This document shows positions 1 to 11,421 of a DNA stretch of 64,000 nucleotides, piece after piece (the stretch's first letter is position 1; every line of letters starts with the position of its first letter). The notes under the pieces are model-generated. The model was given only the letters and a program-made list of their open reading frames with translations, was not told the origin of the DNA and searched no databases. The position numbers were made by a program, and so were the translations under genes. Source of the DNA: Hedera helix (Eukaryota > Streptophyta > Magnoliopsida > Apiales > Araliaceae); the NCBI GenBank assembly GCA_947179155.2, contig OX359264.1, forward strand, positions 67,001 to 131,000. Reading direction: 5' to 3'.

Positions 1-157
1 CCTATATATATACACTTGTAGTGAATCTGGATAGACATCAGTGGAATTTAGATATCTACCTAATCTATACATTAGAATATTTGTTAAGGATAATAAGCTA
101 ATATATATCTTATCATGTTGTTATGCTGAGGTTGTTGTGTCCGAGTATGGTGGTGAC

Positions 158-652
158 TTAATAGACCCATACCATGGCAGCGCTACTACTGTCCTCCATT
201 GCTATTCTTACTGACGTGGTAGTACTAGTTGTACTTGGGAGGGGCGGTAGAATAGCAGCAGCAGATGTTGCAGTGTTACTGGGTAGTAGCGCCTGCCCGC
301 CAAGGCAGCCAGCAGTAGCTGAATAACCTAGATTTCTTTGAATAGTAGGAGGAAACAAGGGCAGACCAGAGAAAACACAAACGGAAGGGTCCCGGGTGGT
401 TTCGGTATGAGGGACTACTTGTTGTTATTGAAGTTGATGATGATGAGTTGAGAGCAGGGATCCGTCCATAATATTATTAGTGGCAGGCACATTTGACGTC
501 ACAGTTGTGTTTGTGGTGGTGGAATATAATAGGGTAGTAGTTAGGAACGTGGATCGTGGTGGATTAGGAGAGTTGGTGATATCTCTTCCACCACCTCCTC
601 CTAATTCAGAACTAATAATAATATTATTAGTAGATAAAAGCCCCATGCCCAA
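158..652 (-). pseudogene. SCARECROW-like N-terminal gene fragment (GRAS domain missing)
   Basis: One minus-strand frame runs from 652 to 158, broken by a single TAA at 425-427 inside a glutamine run (HHHQLQ, stop, QQ), so a CAA-to-TAA change would explain it. The peptide is rich in Ser, Thr, Asn and Gly, then shows VCVFSGLPLFPP (about 349-387), AAILPPLPSTTSTTTS and RIAMEDSSSA. From memory, SCARECROW transcription factors carry this order of segments just before the GRAS domain, where MEDSSATAW-type sequence leads into it. Here the match ends at AMVWVY and a stop, and the remaining 157 bases to the window edge show no GRAS motif. The N-terminal start is also not visible. I read it as a truncated, non-functional copy. 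The family call rests on remembered motifs, and a low-complexity Ser/Thr protein of another family is possible. Confidence 0.5.
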
Positions 653-1359
653 ATTTCATGAAACTATTTGTGAGGGAAAATTTGATTGTACTAAGCGAGC
701 AAAGATTAGTGCAATTTTCAAACCTTGGCCTCATATTAAGCTTGTTTGTCTTCCCAACAGAGACAAGTACATTGAATTGGGCTACATCTACAAATGGGAA
801 GCGCAATGAAAAACCAAATGAATGATTATTTTTGGCCAATTCGCTTTACTCTAGGGCATATAATAGACTACATAAGAACTATAAGCTAACCCTGATAATT
901 ATAGACCAAATCTAGAGGTCCATCATAAGCTAATGGAATAATGAAGTAAATCATCACTTTGATGCATTTTTTTTGGATTCCAGACCAACCATTTTCATTG
1001 CCGCCAATAATCCCTTTTTCACTAGAAACTTCCCTCAATTTTTCCTCTTGACGGTGATGACCAGTAAAATAATCTCTCTAACCTTATTAATATCTAGATC
1101 TCTTAAATATGGATAGAAAATGGATATTTTGGTACTTCCACAAAAAAAAATTTGAGGGTCTAAGTATTCCTGTGAGATTCTTGAGGGAATATCAAATTGT
1201 TGAAATACGCTTCCCTATCAATATATACATAAAGCATCGAAACAATTAAATTGGTAGTAATAAAAATTCAAATATATTAAAGGGACAAAATAAAATAATA
1301 GCACCCATCTGCAGACACATTATTGTCACTTGCATGGCAGTTCTGCCCAATTGACATAC
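653..1359. other. Intergenic, no gene recognised
   Basis: There are short open frames on both strands (for example 480-809 plus), but no ATG-led frame with recognisable motifs and no good splice-site pairs. Composition is AT-rich. Confidence 0.4.
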
Positions 1360-1413
1360 CTCACAAAACATGGACAACACTCTTTCTGCTACACTGACAT
1401 TATTGAACTGAAC
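1360..1413 (-). other. Orphan exon-like segment
   Basis: On the minus strand a TTTTCAG acceptor precedes 1413 and a GAG|GTATGT donor follows 1360. They enclose 54 nt (18 codons, phase 0 to 0) reading VQFNNVSVAERVLSMFCE. Both splice sites fit the U2 consensus and the peptide looks protein-like. I could not join it to convincing neighbouring exons or name the family. A frame at 2961-2716 on the same strand (with SSERTYFMWLHIVECSVLKK) might belong to the same gene, but its boundaries are poor. It may be a fragment of a captured or decayed gene. Confidence 0.3.
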
Positions 1414-4400
1414 CTGAAAACAAAATATCAGTAAGACAAAGTATAAGAACTACAAGCACAGGGATTGTTGCAAGATAAATATAAAAAGTTTAGTAGAATT
1501 TAACATTCAGAAGGGGGAAAAACTGGAGTTCAAGAGATTCCATAGCAGGGTGGAATTGAAATTTGGAAGAGAACAGAATTAGCGCTCAAACAGCCTATAG
1601 AATACAAAAACTCCCTACAACCTTTTATTGTGATTAGCAAACAACATATACAAACTCATTAGTGTATTATTCCCAAGAATTTCACATAACAATAATGACG
1701 GATTAACCTTTTAGCCATGAAAAGTAAGAGATTTTTTATTTATCTTAATTGACATTTGACAACGAATTAAAGAGTCTTATATAACAAAAAGAAGTATTCA
1801 TAATAAGTAATCATTTGATAAGGATGACTAGAGGAGTGCAATCCACATATCAGAAGCAAACTAGATTGTTTCGTCTTATTACAGTGTTCCATCTTGTTTT
1901 TGTTTTTGTTATAACTTTAGCTTTTTACATATTTATGAGTACATATGTTTCTATATTTAGTGTTCTTTTCTTATTAATTTTTTTCTATTTCTATTCATTC
2001 ATTAATTTTATTCTTTTAAAGTTTTATCTTTTAGTGCTTTATAAATGTCCTTACCTTTGTACTTTTGCGCTTATTTATGGGATTCATCATCAGCCTACCC
2101 AACTAGCTTGGGATTGTGTGGTCTTGTTAAAGTAATCGTTTATATAACAAATTATTAGATAACTCTTTCCTTTTACAACTTTGAAGTTTGAAGTTTTTCC
2201 GTGATGTTTCAATGCTATCAGTCATCGCATAACAAACATAATCTTCAGCCATAGTTCTGATCAAAGAAGGAATCAAACAAAAACTTGTTCGAAAAGCAGC
2301 ACCCTTGAGAAAACAAACTTTGCTAAAGTCTATTATAAAAATTAAAAATCAAATCAAAATCAGTTCCCTGCAGAATGAAAATTGAAGAAAATTAAAGCAA
2401 TCGACAACTGATCATATCTTTTTAAAAGAGGACACAACACAAGAGAAGGACATACCAATCAATTCTTCCTTTTATGCTGTCAACTTGATAAAGGTAGAAT
2501 CATCAATTACATTGTCTATAAAGAGTTCTTCGACACGGTTAAAAATCTATACTCTGCATCCGTTTGCTATGATTTCTAAAAAAGGAGTAGGAGGCAATAA
2601 GCATCCGCTTTTAAAATAAAAAATAATTTCTTTTCTTCAGCTTATTATACATTGTCTTCTTAAAGGAAAGTAAATATACCTGCAATATCCAAGTAGCATA
2701 ATTAAAATATAGTAACTAGTAATGATATGAGCTTACAACTATCATGTAGCTTCTATTTACTTTTGTATCAGAGAATATATTGAGGTTTTTATTGAACACC
2801 TTTTTGAGGACAGAGCATTCAACAATATGAAGCCACATAAAATAAGTTCGTTCACTACTGGCAGTTACTTTATTCTTCAATTTGTCGGAACAGAACTGAG
2901 CTTTTAGTGAAGTGTTTTTTTTCAAGTGGGCCACAAAATAGTAAGTTTTAGCCCCAAACACCTACTACTATGAAAAACTAAAAGAGCATTTATAAATTTA
3001 TCCGATAAGCAAGCAATGTATTTGATTGCTCATGTATAAATTTGATGACTGACTTAGATGGATCTGGTGAACCTGAAGGCAAGCCCACATGGTGAAGTTA
3101 GAAAAGATATGATCCAACCTCTGGCCAAGAGTCCCCAATCTGCTAAGGAAAACCATATCATGGGGGAATCAGTGCAGCTAATAGGCCATTGCCAAAAGCC
3201 CAAAATTCTAAGGAAGATAGACACCTACCTCGATCAAGATCAGAATTGTTGGAGACAGCTTGTATTGGGATGCTATTTCCATTTGTGCAGGATTTTCCAC
3301 AGATAAAATCATTGTAAGATCCGATTCATTGATTTGAATTTTCTTAATTGATAGATTAAGCTTCTCTGACGGCCAAAGGAAGCAGAAGAAACCGCGAAAA
3401 ACAAACCAAACCGTAAGCAGTTGCTGGAAACATTCGTATACCGTAGGGAACCAATATAACCTGAGAGAACCCGAAAAACCATCCCAAAATCGGACTCAGA
3501 CCCGAATTGTACGAACTGTAAATTTCTCAAAAACTAACTGCACGAACTGTAAAACACTTCGGAACAGCAGAGAGAGGAATAACCGTAGGGAGAGAAAAGC
3601 GGCGCGTTTGGGCGCGTCAGAGCTCCGATTTGAGTACACTGCCTTCGGCCAGATTCCGAGTAAGTTTTCGCCGACATTGGAGCTTTGAACATCTCAAATT
3701 ATTCCACTTTAAGGAGCAACTAAGCCAATGTCTGGTGCTCCGGCAGACACAAACACAGTACGGCGGCAGTGGCTTTAATGGATTTAGGGCCAGTGAAGCA
3801 AGCCTTGTGATTGCTCTTGTATCTCCTTTCCTATTGAAACAAAGACGTCGACAAGCTAAACATTGAAAGAAATTGAGAAAATACCAAAAGAATGAACTTA
3901 ATTTATGCCTCCTGTGGGTCATTTGTCAAGGTGCCAACCATAGCATCTGAATCCGATGTCAAGCCAAATGCAGAGGGTTGATGCGATGCTTATTTGGAAG
4001 GCAATACATGTCAATTGCTTATCATATTTATATTTATATTGGCAATCAGGAGTAATATCTTTTGGCCAAAATAAGTGCGAGGTATGTGACAATATAATAC
4101 TATTATATAAAATAGCTCATGATCCCGTCTGAAATGATCTTTTAGGAAGTACTAGTTTTATTTTGTTATAAAAAAATTATACTCCTTCTCTTTCGAATTA
4201 TAAAATTATTATTAATTTTTTTTAAATTAATATAAAATATTTTTAACTTAAAATTAATATAATTTATTTAAAATTTTAAAATAATAAATATTATAACTAA
4301 TATTATTTTTTAGGTTATTTATGATATTTATAATTGAATTCACATAAAAAATGAATAATCTCAATTTTGAGTTTGAAAATATTTGAAATTGATTTTTCAA

Positions 4401-5707
4401 AAATTAATATTGATCTTATAATTTAGAATAGATCAAATATTACTTATACTTATTTACTTTATACTATACTAATATATTAATACTAATAATAATAGATTAA
4501 TAATGTGTACAATAATTTTTATATAAAGAAAATATTTCCTTTTGAAATATCATATTTAACTAATTATTGATGAAAATTTAAATTAATTTTAAATTTTGCA
4601 ATAATAATTCTTGTACTTGTATAATATAAATGATATTATTCCTCTTTAAAATAATTTATTTGTTTCTATGTTCTTATATGTTCATCCATTTATGTAATAA
4701 TAAAACAAAATTAAACTCAAATAGTTATACTTATATAATTTAATAAAAAATATTATTATATAATAAAATATTATTGTTATCAATAATATGAATTCTAACG
4801 AACACTAATTAAACTACTAAATTAGAAAATATAGATAATTATAATATTAAGAATGTACGTAGATGAAAAGATTTTAAAATTAAATAACAAATGAAAAAAT
4901 ACTATCTTTTACTAAATTTTAGATTTCTATTCCTACATTTTAGGGTTGTATGACCATTTTTAAGTTTTAGGGTTGAGAGATTATTTTGTACTATTTATTA
5001 TATATAAATGTTTGTGCGTGTGTCTATATATATATATATATATATTATCGACAGTCATGATTCATTGCTAAATTTTAGTGTTAAAAAGTGACTTTTAAAA
5101 TTTAGAGTCAGTCAACGATTTTGTCCTAGATATTATATATAGAGACGAGCACATTGTCCCGTGCAAAGCACAAGTTGTGTTTGAAATATTTTGTAATAGT
5201 TTCATTTCTTGTTTTATTTGGATTTTTCAAATATATATTTTATGTTTATATATTTCTGTTATGATAATAATGATATTTGTACATTATTTAGTCTGCTTAT
5301 ATTTTGAATTATGTATTTTCTCTATTCCAATGGAATTAATATTTATTTTTAATAGTTAATATCAGACAAATTTAATCTTAAAAGGTTTATATTCGCCCCG
5401 AAATAGTATATAACCCCATATTTGCGGCTTCATAAATGCATCTCGAAGTTATTTAGTTATCTGTTTAAACCTATCCCGAATATATTTTTTGTTATTTCTA
5501 AAATTATCAAAAATATCACTATGTGAATGTTCTAATAGTTTCAACTACTTCACAATTAAAAATAAGTTTGCATAGAAATAATAGAACTTAATAAGTAGTA
5601 TCCTCATTTCAAAATTAGATATATATTTTAATTTTTAAAGTCAATATGTAAAAGTCTAAAATTTTAAAAACTATATTTAATTTTGGAGAAAAATATCCTA
5701 CCCTTTA
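1414..5707. other. Intergenic DNA, partly very AT-rich
   Basis: No complete gene is seen. From 3540 to 3870 there is a GC-richer patch with short frames on both strands that could be an old first exon, but it cannot be assigned. From about 4100 to 5700 the DNA is extremely AT-rich, with a (TA)n microsatellite near 5024-5045. A short inverted motif (CCCGTGCAAAGCAC, about 5158-5171) resembles the hairpin near a Helitron 3' end. A flank of the gypsy element starts at 5708. Confidence 0.4.
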
Positions 5708-7480
5708 TGTAATACCCGGTTCCTCTTAAAGTCCCACATCACCCCTTTTTAAAACTCTTTCCATTTCATTAGCCTATATATATGGGATTACCCTTTAGTT
5801 TTTAAAACACCCAAACATTAAGTACCTCCTATTTTGTGAGAAACTTTTTGTGTGATGTCCTTTTTAGTAAGGACCTCCCTAATTAAATTTTTTGGTGTCG
5901 AAGACGTGGGCGGACTGCGGACCTCAGAATTTCGGATATATCTCTTTTTCATTCTTTGTGTAATTATTTAATTTTCTGTATTAGTTTTAATTTTGTAGTT
6001 TTAATTTTTGTATGTTATTTAGTTTGTTAGTTTATATATTTTAGTATATCTCTGTTAGTAATTAGCATTTTGAAATATTAAATTATTATTTTTGTAACTT
6101 TAGAGTTTTGACATAATAATAATATAATAATAATAATAATAATATTTATTTGTAATATAATTAAAAATGGAAAGAATATTTTTGTAAATATACTTATATG
6201 TATTTCAGAAGGAACAAGAATACAATTATTTATTAATGTATACGTTACCATGATTAAAATATTTATGTATGTATACATTTAGGTAGAATTTTGTTTAGAA
6301 CGGAACAATTTCAGATTCGCCTCAGAGAAAGAAAATGTGTAAAACTTAATCAATTGATTAACTATTTATTTATCAATTCCTTTATTTTGTTTAATTAGTT
6401 TCGACGGAGGGAATTTAACGAGTCAGTTTTGAAATATAATTTTGGTATTACATTGCTTATTTCAGGTACGAATTTCGTACTCCTTCAGCGATACTCATTT
6501 GATTTTAATTTGTTTATTTTGTTCCTCATTAGAATTGGGATATTATCTCGATATATTGTTCATAGTCAAATGTATATGATAGTTTTGTTTGATTCTAGAT
6601 ATTCGCAACTTATCTTGTACTCTTTAGACTTATTAAGCATGTCTAGTATTTATTTTGATTCTGTAGAAATGTACATGCTAGTATATTTGGGAGACTTTGC
6701 GTCGATTTGTTTTCGATTTAGCATGTGCGTATTAGAACCCATTTTGTGATATTGTGTCGCATTCGTTGTGACATAATATTTTTGTTAGAAAGTATCGTAG
6801 GGTATACCTAAGCTATAACCACCTGTGGGGGTACCACAGGCATGTCTTTGGGCACTAAGGCATGACACTTTCCGTGGCGGTGTGATCAGTCCACGACGTC
6901 TCCATTTTGTGTTTCGGTGAACATTTGGTGTTTTGTTGTGGGAGGCGTATGGGTCGGCCCTAGCATTTTGTTTTGTTTTGTTCTGTGATCTGGTGTTGTT
7001 CGTAGTGCTAAGCACACCTTTTCGATTTTGTATGCATTTGGATCTCCAGTCCAATGTGTGCCTGTCTGTATGGCAGTATTTTGACTTGTCTTTGTGACAA
7101 GGTATATTTCTGTTTTGTTCTGAGCTCGGTATGAAATAAAGACAACCATTCAATTCAGTTTTTTTTTTGTTCAATAAATCAGTTCAGTGGATCAGTTTCA
7201 GTTCAGTAGATCAATTCAGTTTAGTAAAATTATGTTATTCAGTTCAGTTGATTTTGTTAATCTCAGTTTAGTTCAGTTGATTTTGTTATTCAATTTCAGT
7301 TCTTATTTCTGCACTCTTTATTCGTAATGGGCATTTGGCTCATGCTGTGTTTTTCTTCCAGCAGGGTTTGCAAGGGATTCAAGGGCAAGTGAGAAGAGAG
7401 TTCCTTTTTGTTTTGACATTCTGCTTAGAGTTCCTTTGTGCGTAGCCTCCCTTTCCACTAGTCAGGAAGGGGGTGTTACA
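5708..7480 (+). repeat. Left (5') LTR of the gypsy element
   Basis: This 1,773-bp repeat matches 11422-13156 closely over most of its length; a rough look suggests about 97 percent identity. The last 150 bases differ, where the right copy has several extra AGCAGGGTTT-type units. Minus-strand open frames at 6785-7174 occur in both copies and are judged shadows. CAGTTCAGT-type repeats lie at about 7150-7310. Confidence 0.88.
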
Positions 7481-7484
7481 GAGT

Positions 7485-7500
7485 TGGTATCAGAGTTAGG
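7485..7500 (+). promoter_or_regulatory. Primer binding site (initiator Met tRNA)
   Basis: TGGTATCAGAGTTAGG lies 4 nt after the left LTR. It matches the complement of the 3' end of plant initiator Met tRNA, the usual primer for plant Ty3 and Copia elements, and sets the orientation as plus. Confidence 0.85.
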
Positions 7501-7758
7501 GTTCTTTCTTGTAGAAAACCTATTTAGGTTTGACCTGTGAGTTATGGGTAGACATTTGGGATAGGTTTTTGTTCTGTTGAAATTTTATTCAGCTATCATA
7601 TGAATTTCTATTCGAATTTTCCTTGAATCAATTTCGCTTTCGTCCGTTTTGTTTTGTCGAAGGCTCGTAAAACCATTAAAGGTGGTGGAGGCGGTGATAA
7701 TGATGGCAATGTTGGTCGGCACTACCGAGTACATGTGTTCGCCTTGTCATATAATTAG

Positions 7759-8145
7759 GTGACATATGCGCAATATTTTATTTTTAGCACTCTTTTAGTT
7801 TGCAGTCGTGAGACTTTTATTGATTTTGACTCTACTCATTCGATTATTTCGTATTCTTTTGTTCGGCATCTTGGTGTGTCATTTCAGTCCTTAGATTATG
7901 CTATGTCTATTGCTACTCCGATGGAAAAAAAAATAATTTGTTCTCTGATTTGTACCGAGGTTGTTTCTATTAGTTTTGGAAATAAGATTCGTGGGGCTAA
8001 TCTTCTGTCGATGCGTATATACGATTTTGATGCGATTCTTAAGATAAACTGGTTGGATAAGTACGAGGCCATTATTGATTGTCAAGCGAAGAAGGTTATC
8101 TTTGGGAATTTGAAGTCTCCAGATTTTGTGTTTCAAGATTCATGA
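7759..8145 (+). pseudogene. Retroelement aspartic protease remnant
   Basis: The frame reads SRETFIDFDSTHSIISYSFVRHLGV, then ATPMEKK, and ends with DAILKINWLDKYEAIIDCQAKK. That is the order seen in gypsy proteases followed by the DVILGMDWL-type linker before RT. The catalytic D-S/T-G triad is degraded to D-S-T, so the protease should be inactive. The protein stops at 8145. Downstream, about 8260-8340 still resembles the VVREF.DVF segment ahead of RT, but with stops, up to the solo LTR insertion. No gag frame can be traced in the 250 bases before it. Confidence 0.7.
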
Positions 8146-8436
8146 CGGGATAATGTGGTGAAATTGATTTTTGTTTTGAAAGCTGAAAAGTTGGTGGCTA
8201 AAGATTGTGAAGAGTATTTGGCATTTATAAAGGAAACCTCTTTGAGAGAGTTGTATTAGAAATGTTTCAGTCGTTCGTGAGTTTTCTGATGTATTTAATT
8301 AAGAATTATCAGGGTTGTCATTACAATAGGAAGTTAAGTTTACCAGCTTGTTTCAGGTGTGAAGCCTGTAAGAATATTATGTGGCGCTGAACAACATGTA
8401 GTGCTAAGCCCTGGGCTATGTTAGGTGCAAGACAAC

Positions 8437-10500
8437 TGTAGACACCCAAATTTTGCACTTCTCTACTAACCCTGGCAGGAGGGCAAAGTCGTCACTTGAC
8501 CCGACATGCGAAAAGGAAGGTGGACCCCAACACGAAGCCACCCCAACGATTTACGGTCAAAGCCGCCACAACGAACAACGAGCATCAGGTTACTTTAGGC
8601 AAGGCAAACAGTTGATCCAGAAGAACCTGATTTGAGCACAAAAGACGACTAATGGCCACTACGCTTACGATGTTCTGGGGTGGAAGGGGGCAGCGCCCCC
8701 TGGAAGCCAAGCACAGTTAGCAAATTCTATATCAAGTCGCAGCCCTCCGAACGAGCCTCCCAGAACAATATGGCACGTTTCCCAGGGATTTTCGGATTGC
8801 AAAATACGAGCCTTCTAGCGAAAAAACGAAAGACCGACATCAGATGCGGAAATCGAGGAAAACACCGGAGCCAGCCGCAGCTACACCTGCGGCTGGCCGC
8901 AGTTGCATCTGCGGCCAAGATCTGAAGTTGCTAAATCGCCATTTCCAGTTTCATTTTCGGCAGACGCGGGCGGAAGAAAGAAAGAGAGAGAGAGAGGCTA
9001 CGGGAGCGAGAGAAAAGAGAGAAAAAGAGAGAAAAAATGTGAGATTTCTTCCTCTTTTATACAATCGTTGTATCCTATATTGATTTTCAAGTGTTAAAGT
9101 GTCTATTGCATCGATTGGAATGTGAAAAATCCGAGTTTCATAGCTTCATTGTGTTTTATTCAGTAAATCTTTTAGATATAGTTTTATTTCATTGTTATTG
9201 CATTTGTTGGGTGGATCTACTATAGATCCGAAAATATTTGGTGCATTGCTATTTAAATAGTTTGATTTTGTTTATTTTGAGTTTAGATCCAATGTAGTCA
9301 ATATATGTTGTAGATTTGTTGATTAGGGACGGTTAGGGAGGATTTATTGCGGATGGAATCTCCTCCTAACCTCCCGATGATATCCTTTTAGTTTATTTTA
9401 TAGCTTTTACGTATGTAGCGATGGCGATGCATTTGTATTGTAAATATGTAATTTTTGGGCCTTAAAGCGATGTCGGATCGAAAATCGGGTTTAAGGCCCC
9501 ATGATAGTGAAATGTGCGATTGTGGGCGTTTGGGGTTATTTGGATGGCTCACATGCCCATGAATAGCTCCGACGTTATTTTTAATGCTTGATTTTTCCTT
9601 TTCGACACGGAAAAAGAATTTTGGAATGAAAAGATAAAGATTTTCTAAAAAGAATCAAATTAGGATATTAGATACACGAGGTTTAAAAAGTAAAGAGTTT
9701 TGGCGAAACTTTGATCCTTATTTGACGAAAAGGCTATATTTGGTTTTGAAATGTCATAAAAATGTGCTTCGAAAAATAAATAAACGTTTTCATTAAACTT
9801 TGTGCATAGGGTTAAAGAGTTCTAGAAGTTGTCTTCATTTTATTTATATCTATTGTTAGAAGGCAATGTATAGTCTCGATTCCTATTTGACAAAAGTTTA
9901 AAAAACTATTGTTTTCTAAAATGACATCTAATAAAAACCTCATCGTTTTCGAAATTAAAATTAATCTTTCTTATAACAAGCGAAGCCTCGTCATTTGGGT
10001 CAAAAGACGTCTAAAACGCTTTCCCGACAAAACACATTTTGACATATAAAATCAAAGCAACTTTATGCAAAAGGACACCACAAACCTCCATTTAGGCACA
10101 CATACACACACGCGCGCTCACACATATTTTAAGATTTAAAAGGATAGGAAAACATCGAGATTGCGGTAACCGTATTTCACGGAAGTCGGGGGGTGCCTAA
10201 CACCTTCCCCTCGCTTAAGCAAGCCCCCGAACTCTATGAATCTCGGTTTGCAGACCAATTGAATCGGAGTCACATATGAGCCATTACGATTACGAAAACA
10301 AAATTCGGATGAGTTGGTACATCCATTTCAACAATACCAACTAGCGACTCTGGTCAATTGGCTCATAAAAATTCAACATTTCAAAACCCCGTCGACACTA
10401 AGCCGACCCTTTTCAAAAGTCACATCTTAATCTAAAGGCTAAAATTGGAAAGGACCTTTAATTATTAAAAAACGAAACGACCGAAATCACGGCGTCGACA
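8437..10500. mobile_element. Solo LTR nested in the gypsy element, with perfect 5-bp target duplication
   Basis: The 2,064-bp block starts TGTAGACACCC and ends GGCGTCGACA. It is flanked on both sides by ACAAC (8432-8436 and 10501-10505), a perfect 5-bp target duplication. No internal retroelement sequence or second LTR is present, so it is a solo LTR left by recombination. The terminal style and the GGGTGCCTAACACCTTCCCC segment near 10190 recall plant Tat/Ogre-type LTRs; that class is an inference. It holds two perfect GC-rich hairpins near 8871-8917 and GA-rich DNA after them. Short open frames at 8680-9097 are not judged real genes. Confidence 0.85.
8871..8917. repeat. Two adjacent perfect GC-rich hairpins in the solo LTR
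   Basis: CCAGCCGCAG (8871-8880) pairs with CTGCGGCTGG (8887-8896) around a 6-nt loop. TGGCCGCAG (8894-8902) pairs with CTGCGGCCA (8909-8917) around another 6-nt loop. The stems are 10 and 9 bp with no mismatch and overlap by three bases. Confidence 0.8.
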
Positions 10501-10849
10501 ACAACGTTTGATTATTAATGAAAAATATTATGTAAAAGATTTTTATGTATAACAAGTAACTTTATTTTGTACAGTCATTATATTTGAATCTATTATACAA
10601 GGGCTTAGGGATTGAAATTGTTAGGATAATTCGAATTAAATAAACTCTGAACAGTCCTTATGATTGAAAATATTGTAATCATTGTAAAAGAGCTTAGGGA
10701 TCAAATTTGTTAGGTGGATCTAAAATTTTAGATAGAAAAATATAATAGATTAGGTTGAAGATTTGCAAAGCAGACAGATCAGCAGAATAGAATAGCATCG
10801 ACGTGCATTAGAATGAAATATCCAGACTTCGAAGAATATGTTAAGGTCT

Positions 10850-11400
10850 TGTGCATTAGAGTGGTCGACTAATTGGAACGATTATTTGAGCCTTGTTAAA
10901 TTCTCTTATTACAACAGCCGGTATACAAGCATTGGGATGATTTCGTTTAAGGCACTGCATGGTAGAAAGTGTGGGTACTGATATGATGGATTGAGGTTAG
11001 TGAGAAGGCAATAGAAGGGTTTGAGTTCGTTCGAACTACTACGGAGATTATAGCCGTGACTAAGGAGAAATTTAGGTCTGCTCAATCAGTATTCGACGAA
11101 TTGGGTTAATGGGTAAACTTAGTCCGCGTTTTATTGTCCATTTGAGATTTTAGAAAGGGTTGGCTAAGTCACATTTTGGTTAGCTTTGTCTCCACAGTTA
11201 GCTTATGTGTATAACGTATTTCGTGTCTCAGTGTTGAAGAGTTATCATTATCATCTTTTGCACGTGGTGCACTATCATTCGTTTTGATAAGATTTCGAAG
11301 GAAAACCATTTCGTTTGTTTTGTGAAAATTCTATTCGAGCGAAATATTCGCATCTTTTGATAATTAGGTTCGTCCCATTTTATTGATTCTGGGGACGGAA
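10850..11400 (+). pseudogene. Gypsy integrase remnant
   Basis: Translation in shifting frames gives pieces like NWNDYLSLVKFSYYNSRYTS, then IGMISFKALHGRKCG. These match the conserved gypsy integrase stretch HLPLVEFAYNNSYHASIGM..ALYGRKC, which also occurs intact in the second gypsy element of this window (57219-58235). Several stops follow (for example after HGRKCGY), and the C-terminal part is only traceable as fragments up to the purine tract before the right LTR. Confidence 0.65.
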
Positions 11401-11421
11401 TCATTTTTAAGGGGAGTGTAA

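Noticed and set aside
480..809. 109-codon plus frame opposite the SCARECROW-like fragment
   Set aside because: No ATG start. The first half is antisense to a better-supported reading and the second half has no recognised motif.
1815..2135. 106-codon plus ORF, Phe-rich and hydrophobic
   Set aside because: Produced by T-rich DNA. The last part contains CCTACCCAACTAGCTTGGG, a word that I recall from plant interspersed repeats, so it is not a membrane-protein gene.
6785..7174. 129-codon minus-strand ORF, also present at 12473-12841
   Set aside because: It lies inside both LTR copies antisense to the element. Its conservation is that of the LTR, and the peptide has no domain.
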